From NCBI GenBank assembly GCA_015698045.1, contig BLAL01000300.1, positions 994,501 through 1,058,500 on the forward strand: 64,000 nucleotides of DNA, in the 5' to 3' direction. Shown piece after piece: positions 38,261 to 49,560 of the stretch. Position numbers and translations under genes: made by a program. The notes beneath the pieces were generated by a model. The model saw only the letters and a list, made by a program, of their open reading frames with translations, made no database searches and was not told where the DNA came from. Source of the DNA: Rhizophagus clarus. Lineage: Eukaryota > Glomeromycota > Glomeromycetes > Glomerales > Glomeraceae. Numbering within the stretch: position 1 is the stretch's first letter; each line of letters opens with the position of its first letter.

Positions 38261-38404
38261 CAAAATTTACTATTTATTTACTGTATAACATAATATAAAA
38301 TAAAGTATGCAAAATAACATAAACAAAATAATCCTTCTTATAATAAATTATTATAATAACAAATTATTTATTTTTAATATAACAAAGATTTATTTTATTA
38401 ATTG

Positions 38405-38940
38405 ATAAGAACATTAATAAATGTTCTTATATATTAAAATAAAAAAATTCCCAATTTCTTTTCAACTTCTAGGAATGTTTCAAAAAATCTGTTTCTACAA
38501 AAAAAAGAATGTTAATAAACATTTTTATATAGAATATTAAAATCAACTTCCTCTTTATTTTATTTATCTTTAAAAATGCTCTGAAAGATCCATTTCTACA
38601 AAAAATAAAAAAAGAATATTAATAAATGTTCTTATTCAATATATTAAAATAAACCTTTTCTTTATCCCATTTACCTTTAAGAATATTCTGAAAGATCTAT
38701 TTCTACAAAAAATAAAAAAAGAATGCTAATAAATGTTCTTATATAATATATTAAAATAAATCCTCCTTTATTCCATTTATCTCTAAGCACTTTGAAAGAT
38801 TCGTTTCTACAAAAAATAAAAAAAAATATTAATAAAAGTTCTTATATATTAAAATAAAAAAAACTTATCTTCTTTTCTTCATTTACCTTCAAGAACGCTT
38901 CAAAAGACCATTTCTATAAAAAAATAAAAAGAAAAAACAT
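38405..38940 (-). repeat. ~105-bp tandem array of acceptor-miniexon-donor units
   Basis: The word TTTCTACAAAA or its variants recurs at about 38493, 38594, 38700, 38804 and 38920. On the minus strand each unit reads TTTTTGTAG, then about 28 nt such as AAATAGATCTTTCAGAATAT..., then AAAG|GTAAATG or a decayed donor. The unit is related to the array at 44640-45010. Confidence 0.75.
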
Positions 38941-39698
38941 TAATAAAAATATTCATATACTAAATTATTAATAAAAAATAAAAAAAAATATTAAAAAAAT
39001 AATTTAAACTCACCAATTTATCCAGAAGCCATGATAAAGTCTGTTTTTTTATAAAAGAATAAAAATTTATTAATAAAAAAAGTGTTTAAATTGGTATATT
39101 AATCATATAGATTAGCAAATTATTTGATTTGTATATCCAATATACCTATACTAAAAAATTCATTATGCTATACTAAATAATTTGTTATAACATTAACAAA
39201 TTTTTCTATAATAAAATCCTGATTAGTCAAAACATAGGATTCATTATATTAAGAAGGGTCTGTAATTTTCTGTAATATATGTTGAAATATCAAAACAATT
39301 TTGATATATTGAAATTATTCTAGTATTTTAATAAATTGGAAAATCAATATTAAAATATTAAAATAGTGAAATGATTTTAACAATTTTAATATATCAAAAC
39401 TCTTTAGTCTTAATAGACAATTTTAGTAATAGGCTAATAGCATTGTAAACTTTATGGTTATAAATGATATGTCAAAACAAAAAAAAAGTATCTTTCTTAT
39501 TGTCTTATAAAAAATATTATTTTTTATTAAAACAAAAATTCTATTATATCATAAATTATTTAAAGAATGCTTTATTTATCTTTTTATTTATAAAAAAAAT
39601 AATCAAGATGATACTTTTAAAAATAAAAATTATTTTAAAAATATGATTAAAGATAAAGATTATATTATATATAAAGTATTTGCTAAGTATCATAATTG

Positions 39699-41773
39699 GA
39701 AATTTATTAAAAAAAGGAATCTCTTTCTGCTGATCACTCAGCCCAAAATTTTTTGAAAGTTTTTTGCGAACTTTCCACTAATAACAACCCACCTTTTTTT
39801 ACGGAAATGGACGCAGAAACAATAAAAACAATCAAGGAAGTGACTGCAAACTCTTTTAGAAGAAGTCTTATCGACTTTTTTCAAACTACTTTACCTTTAC
39901 TCCCTCAGCTTTGTGAAGGCCTAACAGTGACCACGCCTGGAGTGGCTGAGCTTTTCAACAAAGTACCCCAGTATCAACTAGACCCAGGCTTAGCAACAGT
40001 CAAGCCTAAAGCTTCCCAACAACAAGTGGTAGCTTCTACTATCTTGGTCACCATGGCTTACTGGTCTTTCTCTATCCTTCTTGAACAGCTCGTCTTTTCC
40101 ACTTACGACAAGATTGCACGTGAAATGGATACAATACTCGAGATACAAACATTAAGGCACCAATCGGAAATCGACCTGTTGACAGACCAGTTGACCAATA
40201 CAAGCACGGCGAATATGCCCAACGATCATGCAGATTTACCAGATTTGAATATGGAAATGGATCATTCGCACCAATCAACGTCCTCGACAGCTGATCCACC
40301 CCCTTCTTCCTCTGACATAAATACTAACTCCTGGAAACCTGTTTTGACTAAGAATCAGAAAAAAAAGCTGAAGAAACAAGAGAAGCGCACGGAAAAAGCT
40401 AAATTCCTTCAGAAAGCTACCTCACTCAACTCTTCGACTGCATCACCTGATTCCACCCTTGATAGTCAACAGCCCATACTCTCGCAATCCCCGCTACAGC
40501 CATCTGCCTCTGCCAAGCGTGGTGATAAAAGTGATGATAAAATCGCTTTACTTACAACGAAGAAACGCAAAAATGAGAGTAGTACAGAAGACAACAACAT
40601 TATTATCACTGGTTACCAACCTAAGAAGAATGACAAGAACTTCACCTTGAACCTTGTGGTTTATGACATCCCGGCCAAATGGATAAATTATCAGCTTCTC
40701 AGTGAATTTAACAAATGGGAAAAGTGGTGTCTGTCAGCACGTGAGTGCAAAAGAAATACCAAACAGCAAGAGTCAGACTCACACCCAATCATAATTGTCT
40801 AAAGGCGTATAATAATGGTGACTGGACGGTTTCCCTTGGCTCTCTTCCTGTATGATGGTTCCCAGCAGCTTAGTCTTTTTCAGAATGAAAGCAACGTGAA
40901 AAATTCCAGGCGGCAATCACAAATATCCTGGAGGATATGATGATTGAGTCACTATTTCCCAAAGGCACTTCTGGCTTCATCATCAACGAAAGCAATCTTC
41001 AATCATTCAAAATAGTTAAAAAACAGGATGGCACTAGGATTCTTATCGGCTACTTCGCAACATAGGAAGCGTTATCCCATAGGTTAGTCAAGAATCAAAT
41101 GTGAAAGTAGACGGAATTAGCTTGGTGTAAATATTCCACTCCATCCTTCCGTTCGCCAAGATGACAACCTAAGACTATGGGCTCAGGCTCAAACTCTTCC
41201 TCTATTAAAAAGGCGGGCTTCTCTCCGGTGGTTACTAGATCAAACCGCACGCCTCTTGGGTCATGCAAGTCATGTAACAATAACAATCAAGAAAATAATA
41301 CTAACTCGTTTAATCTTGCGCAGTCTCAGAAATCCTCAGGACATTCAACTTCTTCTAACATGAACAAGGGATCGCGTAAGTCTGGCAATGGGCAATCAGG
41401 TAATCTCAACAAGATGGAAATCAAGCACTTGCTGGAACAGCTCATTAGTTTATGTTGCTAGTATACTAGAAACAGAAAGTTGGTCATAGACAGAAAGTGC
41501 ATTCCTAGCTAGTTAGTTGTTTTAGGGTAGTTTATTTTCTATAATATTTCTTTTTTCTTTTTTGTTTCCTTTATTCCTTTATATTAGTAGTTAATGTTCT
41601 AGGCTGATGGTAAGACGGGTCCTCGTGGCTCAAAGCAACGTTAATTGTATTCTAGCAGTATGTTAATGTACCCTCATTTTACATAATAAAACAGAGTGCG
41701 GCTCCAAAGCCTTTAAATATAAAAAAAAAAATTAAAAAAAAATAAAAAAAAAAAAAAGAAATTTATTAAAAAA
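39699..41773 (+). mobile_element. ORF1-only non-LTR retroelement with 16-bp target duplication
   Basis: GAAATTTATTAAAAAA occurs at 39699-39714 and again at 41758-41773, directly after an A-rich 3' tail (about 41721-41757). The element between has a 5' leader, a broken ORF1 and a 3' untranslated part, but no endonuclease or reverse transcriptase. Since the duplication encloses it, the ORF2-less form was probably what inserted. Confidence 0.85.
39807..41461 (+). pseudogene. LINE ORF1-like protein gene, broken by frameshift and stops
   Basis: An open frame from the ATG at 39807 (MDAETIKTIKEV) runs to 40802. It has a helical N-terminal half, a polar Ser/Thr/Pro middle with a basic cluster (KNQKKKLKKQEKRTEKAK), and then NLVVYDIPAKW, an RRM-like RNA-binding start seen in LINE ORF1 proteins. 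A one-base loss near 40720 shifts the frame. The homologous frame goes on through NNGDWTVSLGSLPV and GTSGFIINESNLQSF, interrupted by TGA at 40742, 40853 and 40886 and TAG at 40871 and 41063. The last piece (41177-41461) is Ser/Asn-rich and ends LLEQLISLCC. At least three of the stops are explained by C-to-T at CGA codons. ORF1 proteins bind element RNA during retrotransposition; this copy is dead. Confidence 0.75.
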
Positions 41774-42707
41774 TTAAAAGTATTTTATAGGTTTGAAGAT
41801 TTTAATTTTTAACTCTATTTTTTATGTTCAACTTTTTTATATATAATTGTAATATTACTAAATATAATATTTGGCAATTTTTTAATACATTTCAATATAA
41901 TTAAGTTTACAATAAAATATTTTTAAAAATTTTTTTATTTATTTATATTAATTAATATAAAAAAGAATAAATATACAAATATTAATTTTACTTATATTAA
42001 AAAAGTAATTCATTTAATAACAAAAAAAAAAAATAATATAATGTAATAAAATAATAACTGATATATGATTAATAAACTTTTAAATTTCTTCTTGAATTTT
42101 ATTAATATATAATATAAATAAATTTTCAAGTACAATATTTTTTAACAAATTTTTTTTTTTTTGAACTTTACAATTCTTAACTAGTTTAAAAAAATTATAT
42201 CAGTTATTTTTTTATGTATTATTTTACCTAAATCTTTGGCCTTTCTCTTAATTCTATTTCATATAATTTAATTATTAATATTATTTAAATATATTATTAA
42301 ACACTCATCATTAGATTGATTTTTAATATTTTGATAGAAGCCAAGCATTTTATTTTATTAAGATATTACAAAATAACACAAGCCTTTAATAATATTATAA
42401 ACTTTTTCATTAAAATAATTTTCTTTATATTATCTGTAGATTAATGTTAATATATTTAGAAATATTAAAGTTGTAAAATATTAAAAATTATTTATTGTTA
42501 AATTAAGAATTACTTGCTTCTTTTAATTATAATTATATTATTTGAATTTTAACTTATTTATTTTACATTAAAAAATATTTTCTCTACTTTTAATAAATAG
42601 AGAATTATTTGTCTTCTGGTTTAATACTTCTAGATTTTATTTCATTCTAATATTTATTAACCTTTTTAAATATTTAATATTTTTATAATAAATTATAATA
42701 ATAATAG
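41774..42707. other. AT-rich sequence without genes
   Basis: Composition is extreme A+T. Nothing recognisable. Confidence 0.7.
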
Positions 42708-43256
42708 GAAAAAATGGGTCTGGTTTATTTCACCGACAATCATCTCACTGACAGTCATTTCGCCGACAAATATTTCACCGACAGGGTCATTTCACTGACA
42801 AACGTTTCACTGACACTTTTTTTATAAACTCATATTAAATATCATATATTTTTATTCTATAGTATAATCAAATAGTAACATTAACGTATTTTATTTACAT
42901 ATATGATAAAACCATGAACATTATTTTAGGTTTATTACGAATAAAGGGAATAACTTCGCTAAAAAAAATGATTTTGATAAGAATAAAAAAGAATATGATT
43001 TCAGTTGATGAAAATAAAAAAAAAAAGTTTTATATATATACAATATTATTTGAAAATAATTGTGTATACGTAATAAAAAAATTTTGTGGCTATGTATCAG
43101 GACAATAACAAAATTTTTTATTTGTTTAAAAAAAATTTTTTTATAAATGTCGGTGAGATGACCTGTCGGTGAAATGATCCTGTTGGCGAAATGTTTGTCG
43201 GTGAAATAACTGTCGGCGAAATGATTGTTGGTGAGTTAAACGCAACCTGAAAAAAT
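42708..43256. mobile_element. Small TIR element with TTTCACCGACA subterminal repeats and 8-bp target duplication
   Basis: GAAAAAAT flanks the element at 42708-42715 and 43249-43256. The 533-bp element has about 105-bp inverted ends: GGGTCTGGTTTATTTCACCG at the left, and the reverse complement AGGTTGCGTTTAACTCACCA at the right. Each end carries five to six copies of a TTTCACCGACA or TTTCGCCGACA word every 15-22 bp. An 8-bp duplication fits the hAT superfamily. The interior is AT-rich and codes for nothing supported. Confidence 0.85.
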
Positions 43257-44016
43257 AAAAATAAAAATATGTAAAAATTAGAATTGATTTTATTATATAT
43301 AGGCAAATTTAATGTATTATGTAATTTATTATAATAAAAATTTATTAATTTATATTACACAAATTTTGCAATGAAATGAAAAAAACTTTAGTATTTTAAT
43401 AATATTATATTAAAATTTTTATTATAGTTTTATTAAAACATTAAAATAAAATTTAATAATTTATATTTATTAAATAAAAGAAACAAAATTTAGTAATTTA
43501 TATTTATTAAATAAAAAGGTTTATTCCATCAGTATTATATATATATCAATGGATTTTTTTGTTATTTACTCTACTGATTTAATTATATTTTATTTATTTG
43601 ATTATAACTTTTACAATTTTATTTATGATTATTAATAAAATTTTTTAATTTAATAATGAATATAAAAATATTTAACTGTATTAGAAATAATTATTTTTAA
43701 AAATTCCAATTATGCTTCAGATTTTTTTTTTTTGTGTAATATTAAAATTCAATTTCTTTTAATTCGTGATATATGAGTCAACTGCAAAAAAATGTCAATC
43801 ATCACTATAGATTTGAGATAATAATAGCTATTATTATTTTTAAGGTATTTGAGAATCTCTCACTTCATATATGACCAACCCTCAAATTATTAGTTAAATA
43901 CGTGTTAAATAATGTTAAAATGTAAAGAATATCAAGTTACTTTGGTCTCTTCCAGCTTTTTAGATGAAAATATACATTATGGGCCATTTTCTCACGATTG
44001 GTGGAAATCGTGACGC
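43257..44016. other. AT-rich, no gene
   Basis: Only the last ~50 bp, before 44017, look like the approach to the transposase-like gene. Confidence 0.6.
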
Positions 44017-44210
44017 ATGAATAATACAAATGAAACTTCCGGATTATATCTTATTCGAATAAACATGAGAACATTAGTCATTCTTCGAAATGTACAGTTT
44101 ATTATTACTGTTGTCAAAGGTCATCCTAATTTTTTACAGCAGCCAGAATATATCTGTGAAGTGGAAGATCTAACGAGCGCTATTTTTAATAACTCTTCAG
44201 CTGCTGTAAC

Positions 44211-45735
44211 AGGACCCAGAAATATATATATAGGGGTCAGGTGATGAAAGAAAATTTTACTATGAGCTGTACGCAAGGGTTTTTTATATGAACGGTACGC
44301 AAATTTGACACCTGATATTGAAAATACCGCAAAAATATGCAAATAAAATTTCAGACCTTAAAATTTTCAATTATTAATTAATTCAGCAAAATGCAGTATA
44401 TCATATGATATAGTTTCTATAATCTGCAGTTTGATATCGGTCTTTTTTTTATTAAAAAAAAAAAATTATATTTGTTTCTCTTTATGTTATGTTAACGAAA
44501 TATAATGAAATGTATTATATTTTAACAATATTTGTATACGAATTTAGATAGCTTTATAATTAGAAAAAATTTATTATTATTTTTTTTTTTTTGATATTTA
44601 TATTTGAAAGTTCATTCCTACAATATGTTTAAATTCCAATTTGAAGTTCCAGTTCAAAATCTACAAAAAGAGATGTTAAAGGATATTAATGAGTGTTCTT
44701 ATATAAACCCACTCCTTCTTCCTTTAGAAATACTCACCTATCTTGAATTATTCCAAGTTCTAGTCTAAATTCCGCAAAAAAGAGAAGTTAGCAAACGCTT
44801 TATTCAAACTCGCACCCCCCCGCTTTTAGAATACTTAACCGTCTCGAATTCCAAATTTTACTTCAAAATCTACAAAAGAGAAGTTAAAGAATGTTAGTAA
44901 ATACTCTTTAATACATAAAAAATCAAACCCGCTTATCTCCTTATAGAAATACTTACCCGTCTCAAATTCCAAGTTCTGATCGAATTCTGAAATCTATAAA
45001 AAAGAAATTATAAAACATTAGTAAGCATTTTTTGATAAAATTCCTAAAAATTTGAAACTTACCAATGTAATAAGCTATAAAAAATAGAATAATCTTGATT
45101 ATGTAGGTACTAAAAAACTAAAAGGAATGTTAGTAAAATTTTATTAACATTGAATTCTGCTTCTTACACTTAACTCACCATATTTGCAAGAGTCCGTTAG
45201 TTCCAATTTATACTTCAGTAGTACCTAGTACTTTTTTTTTTATAAATAGTTTTTTTTTTATTTTTTTAAATCAGTGGAAAAGAAAAAGGTTCGGTTTATA
45301 AAAAATCTTTTTTTAAAAAAAAATTCGGTTACTAATAATATAAATATTAAAAAAAAATTCAGTTTATAAAACCGAAAAAAAATATTAAATATTAAAAAAA
45401 AATTTCGGTTATAAAAACCGATAAAAAAATCTTTTAAAAAAAAAAAAATTTAAAACTATAAAATTGTAAATTTTATGATTGATAAATCGTATTTTAGCAT
45501 ATCGAATAATTTTCTACAACAGTATATATGATCAGCCAAATAAAAATATAGGTCAAAATACGCAAATTAAATCTTTTACATATAAAAATTTTTGATAAAA
45601 ATACGCAATCTAATGACCTTACTATGGACAAAAATCTCCTAAATTATACGCAAATCAAAACCTTACCCCGTCCAACTCCACTATGATGACGACGCATTGA
45701 TAGACCCTACCCCTATATGTATATTTCTGGGTCCT
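44211..45735. mobile_element. TIR element inserted into the transposase-like gene
   Basis: AGGACCCAGAAATATATATA then TAGGGGTCAGG at the left matches the reverse complement of the right end, AGGACCCAGAAATATACATA then TAGGGGTAGGG. GCTGTAAC, or TGCTGTAAC if the last T is shared, is duplicated at 44202-44210 and 45735-45743. An 8-9 bp duplication fits hAT or Mutator-type elements. Removing the insert and one duplicate makes the surrounding reading frame continuous. Inside are TACGCAA subterminal words and the tandem array at 44640-45010. Confidence 0.85.
44640..45240 (-). repeat. ~105-bp tandem array of splice-framed mini-exon units, second copy
   Basis: On the minus strand: TTTTGTAG|ATTTTGAACTGG..., GAATAATTCAAGATAG|GTGAGT, TTTTGTAG|ATTTTGAAG...GAGACG|GTTAAG and TTTTATAG|ATTTCAGAATTCG...GAGACGG|GTAAGT, at about 100-123 bp spacing. 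One more segment at 45063-45074 is a 12-nt unit, TTTATAG|CTTATTACATTG|GTAAGT, and a further donor GTGAGT lies near 45175. Confidence 0.75.
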
Positions 45736-48700
45736 GCTGTAACTACGCTCTATCAGAGGCTTTTTAATAATAGTACTAAATTTTCTGGTCCTCTTATTAT
45801 GGGTCATAATAAAGTAGAAATTAGTAAACAACTTTTGAAAGGAGTTACTTTTCGCCCATTTTGTTATCTTATCGGGAAGTTTTGGTTATTTGTACATGGA
45901 GTTAGTATTTCTTCTGATGAATGATTATATTATGCTAGTTCAGGATTTAAGTCATCTTTTATGTATTCAATTGGTAAAGAGAAACAAAGAGTTTTATTTG
46001 TTCAAGAAATAAATACAAAAAATTCAATAGTAAATATGTATCAAGATTTTGAGTTGCGGATTACATATGTTGGGAATAATCCTAATAATGTATGGCAAAA
46101 AATTAATATATTACAAAAGTATAGAGGCGTTAATATATTTGAAATCAGTCATCCCCAAGTTCAAACCTTTATTCAAACATTGCTTATACCTAGATGTCAG
46201 CCTAAAGAATGGCATATTATTAATAAAATGCAAGCCTTATGGAATCATCACTTGCGAAAATTTATATTGGCTTCTATTCAATGGAATAAATTTTTTATTA
46301 AATGGTATAATGAAACAAAAACTGTTATTGAACTCATCACCTCTCTAAAAAAAATTTATCCGCCTGATTATATATTTAATGAAAGAGAAATGAGAGTATG
46401 GCGGATGATGCTGAGTCATGCTGGATATGTTAACATTACACCTTATACAAAAGAAATATCACCAGTAAATAATTTTGAAGTTTGAATTTATAAAAAATTA
46501 TAATAAAAATTATTACTCACATTTTGCACTATAAATTTTAGTATGAATTTTGGACACGATCTAGTGATCCTACGTGTGATTGTGAAATTTTACATTTTTT
46601 ATATGTTTCAGAATTTTTGCATCTGTTTCCTGACCAATATTACAATGATGGTAACACTTTTTGAAAATATTTTCGTAAAGTATTAGAAGCTAATAAGAGA
46701 GGTCATGATGGAAAAAAAAGGATTCTTTCTATCATAGCGGAAAATTTTTCTTATAGCATTTTAACAGAAAAATTGAAAATAAGTAACTATTCCAAAAAAA
46801 TTATGAAATATATTGAATAATATAAACCTTTTTATATTCCAATAGATTGCACAAGGTTCGATCTTTGAAGCAAGAAAATATGCAAGAGTCAATGGCCCTA
46901 GTTGTATAATATTAGAAAAACCTATTAGAAAGGTCAAAAGAATTACTTCTGATTAACAAAAACAATTTGATTCCTTCTTTCAAGATAAAGCTCATGTCAT
47001 CATGAGCTCTTATAAAACTGATGCAAAAACAGGAAAACTAGTCGTTTATTTAAAAAATACAAAAAATATATTGTGGGAAAAATTCAAAGATTCTTTTCCA
47101 AATGGAATTAAGCATACAACCTTTTACACTCAATTGATGGGACAACAATATGTTTACTGAGAGGATCTTGGAAGATTGTGTTCTGCATGCAGTACATATG
47201 GATATGAAACGTTTAAAGATATTATGAATTTAATAAAGGAAAAAATCAATGATATAGAATTACAGGTATAATTAATTCTTTGTTATACTATAGAAAATTG
47301 TTCTAAATATTAACAAGCAATAAATTTTGTAAAGTGTTTTTTCTCAACGCTATTGCTTTTTAAAACATTATCTAAAAAAAGAATATAAGAAACATTTAGT
47401 TGTAACTAATCATGAATTCACATCGCATAACTCATGCATAAATCATTGCTTATTATATGTCTTTGATGAATGTAATGAATCTCATACCTACATTTGTAAT
47501 GAATGCCAAGAAACATTTCAGTTTTTTCAAGATTTAAAAGACAGTTTGAATCCATCATGCCATGAAGAAATTCAAGAATTTCAAGCTTGTATTCTTTATT
47601 ACCTTGCTCATCAAACTAGAAAAATATATTTAAATGCACAATTTAACGTGCCACTATTAGATTTAAATGAAAATGGAGCAATATTAGTTGTAGTTTATAA
47701 AATGAATATATTACCTAAAACTTCGCGTGAAACTAAACAAGAATCTTTTGGAAAGAAAGGCTGGGCATTACATACAGTATTGTTATATACCAAATCTAAA
47801 GATAGTTCTGAAATCAACATACAAGCCATAGATCATTGATCTACAGATGCTCATCAAGATGCATGGTTCTTAGCATCGTCGTTACATTTTGTAATAGAAA
47901 ATTTAGAGATAAAACCAAAATGGGTTAGTATAATCTCTGACAATGGCCCCCATTATCATAATTCAGAACTTATGATCATTATGAACAAATGGTATGAATG
48001 GTATAGAATTCAAGTAAAAAAATGGATATTTCTTGAGGCGGGATATTTCTTAAGGCGGGTGAAGCGAAGACTACTGTAGACTCACATCATGCTCAGGTTT
48101 GTAATATGAAATAATTATTGTTTTTTTAAAAAAAAAACTTATAATAATAAATTTTTAGATATCATTATCAATAAAATGATACATTCAGATTGGTAGGGAA
48201 ATTCAAGAGGGAAATGACATTACTTTAGCTATTAAGGATATTGCCAGCACTTCAGTTACTCACATAAAACCAAATCAAATTAAAGGTAAGAATTGAGCAC
48301 TAAATTATAAAAACTAAATAAATAATTAATAACAAATAAACATTTCATTAACAGAAAATAAAAAAGGCAAAGCAAAATCTACAACCATACCAAATTGGTT
48401 TGAGTGGACCTAGCCAATTAAAGGAGAAAATGCTAGATATATAAAAGCACAAGCCATACCAAATCTTGGTAATTGGACATTATTTTCTCCTATTCAGATT
48501 CAAAATTTTACAAAAGGTGAAATTAATCAGCCATTACCACAAGTATCTGAATCAACAAATTTAAAATCTCCATAGAAAATACCCATTCTACATGCATCAG
48601 GTAGAGTGGTGTATATTTATTGAATATACTAAAACTACTTATACCAAATATTGTAGTGGTACTTGTTGAGCTTTTGTATTTTCATCTAACATTTATTTCA

Positions 48701-49560
48701 GAATTAGTTTTTTATATAATAGAAAGATTACATGTCAAAATGTTATCTATTGAACTTATTGCACTTCCTTACCTCCGTTCTCATATACAGAATTTATTCT
48801 AGTTGCATAAGTCACACATCTGTCTCTTTATATTGACATATTAGGAGTTTGTCCAAAATGGTTACCATTACAAGAACTAACTAGTGAATTGCAAAATTGG
48901 AGAATTAATTATAGAAATCAAAATAAGAGATAGAAGTTAGTAGAAATTTTAGACAAAGAATTAACATGAGAAACTTTAGAAAAAGAAGATAAACATATAG
49001 TGTGATTTTTCAACGCTGACCATTATAAACTTTCTAGCTTTTTTAAGATCACGTCTAAGAAATCGAAGTATGCCAAATAAAGAATACAACAACATAAGGT
49101 AAATTAGATATATTTTTGGCTCAAATATATACATATAAAACTAATATTTTGTATATTGCAGACCTTTGGGCATAACTAAATTCCCATTAGCAAGTGGCTG
49201 GATAATTAAAGAAGCTCAAAAATATAGAAAAAAAGGTGGCAGAAAACTTATAAAAAAAAATATATCTGCTATTTTAGAAAAATGTTTTTTGGTTGGAAAT
49301 GTTGACAAAAGCCATAGAATGACTGCTTAAGATATGTGGAATTTATTGACTTTAAAAGCGCAAGGAGGAGAAATTGAAAGTTCTGACATACCAAAAGTAA
49401 CGACTATAAGGGCTGGATAACCCATTACGCAGCATAGTTACGTGAAAAAAGTGCTTAAACAGTGCTTCAAAAAAGTTTTTGATAGTATATGCGTGTGTAC
49501 TATATACTAATAATACAGCACTTTTAGCGAGAATCTGGAAAACTGCCAAATAAAAGTAAA

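Larger units (their letters stand above)
36906..39262. mobile_element. Decayed mariner/Tc1-like DNA element with nested insertions
   Basis: Left end CAGTCAACCCTTTCTACAAT and the reverse complement of the right end CAGACCCTTCTTAATATAAT share CAG, CCCTT and an ATGAAYCYT motif. TA flanks both (36904-36905 and 39263-39264), the expected mariner target duplication. No transposase frame survives. Inside are the TIR element at 37004-38260 and a tandem array at 38405-38940. A partial second copy of the left end lies at 35229. Confidence 0.6.
44017..49560 (+). pseudogene. Decayed transposase-like gene with a candidate DDE core, split by an insertion
   Basis: Fragments in order: 44017-44210, then after a nested element 45744-46482, then about 46850-47270, 47330-48100, 48160-48285, 48355-48575 and 48840-49540, with plausible introns between several. 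A candidate RNase H-fold core reads DHWSTD (first D, with W now TGA at about 47838), SDNGPHYHN at about 47935-47965 and FLEAGEAK (48030-48070). Upstream is a Cys/His-rich stretch, NHCLLYVFDECNESHTYICN. The end has HRMTAQDMW-like and EIESSDIPKVTTI segments. I recognise this as a high-copy family in Rhizophagus-like genomes; calling it a transposase is inference from the D-D-E spacing and repeat nature. Many stops (TGA at 45922; several TAG/TGA in 46.8-49.4 kb) and a 17-bp internal duplication at 48025-48058 make it non-functional. Confidence 0.6.
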
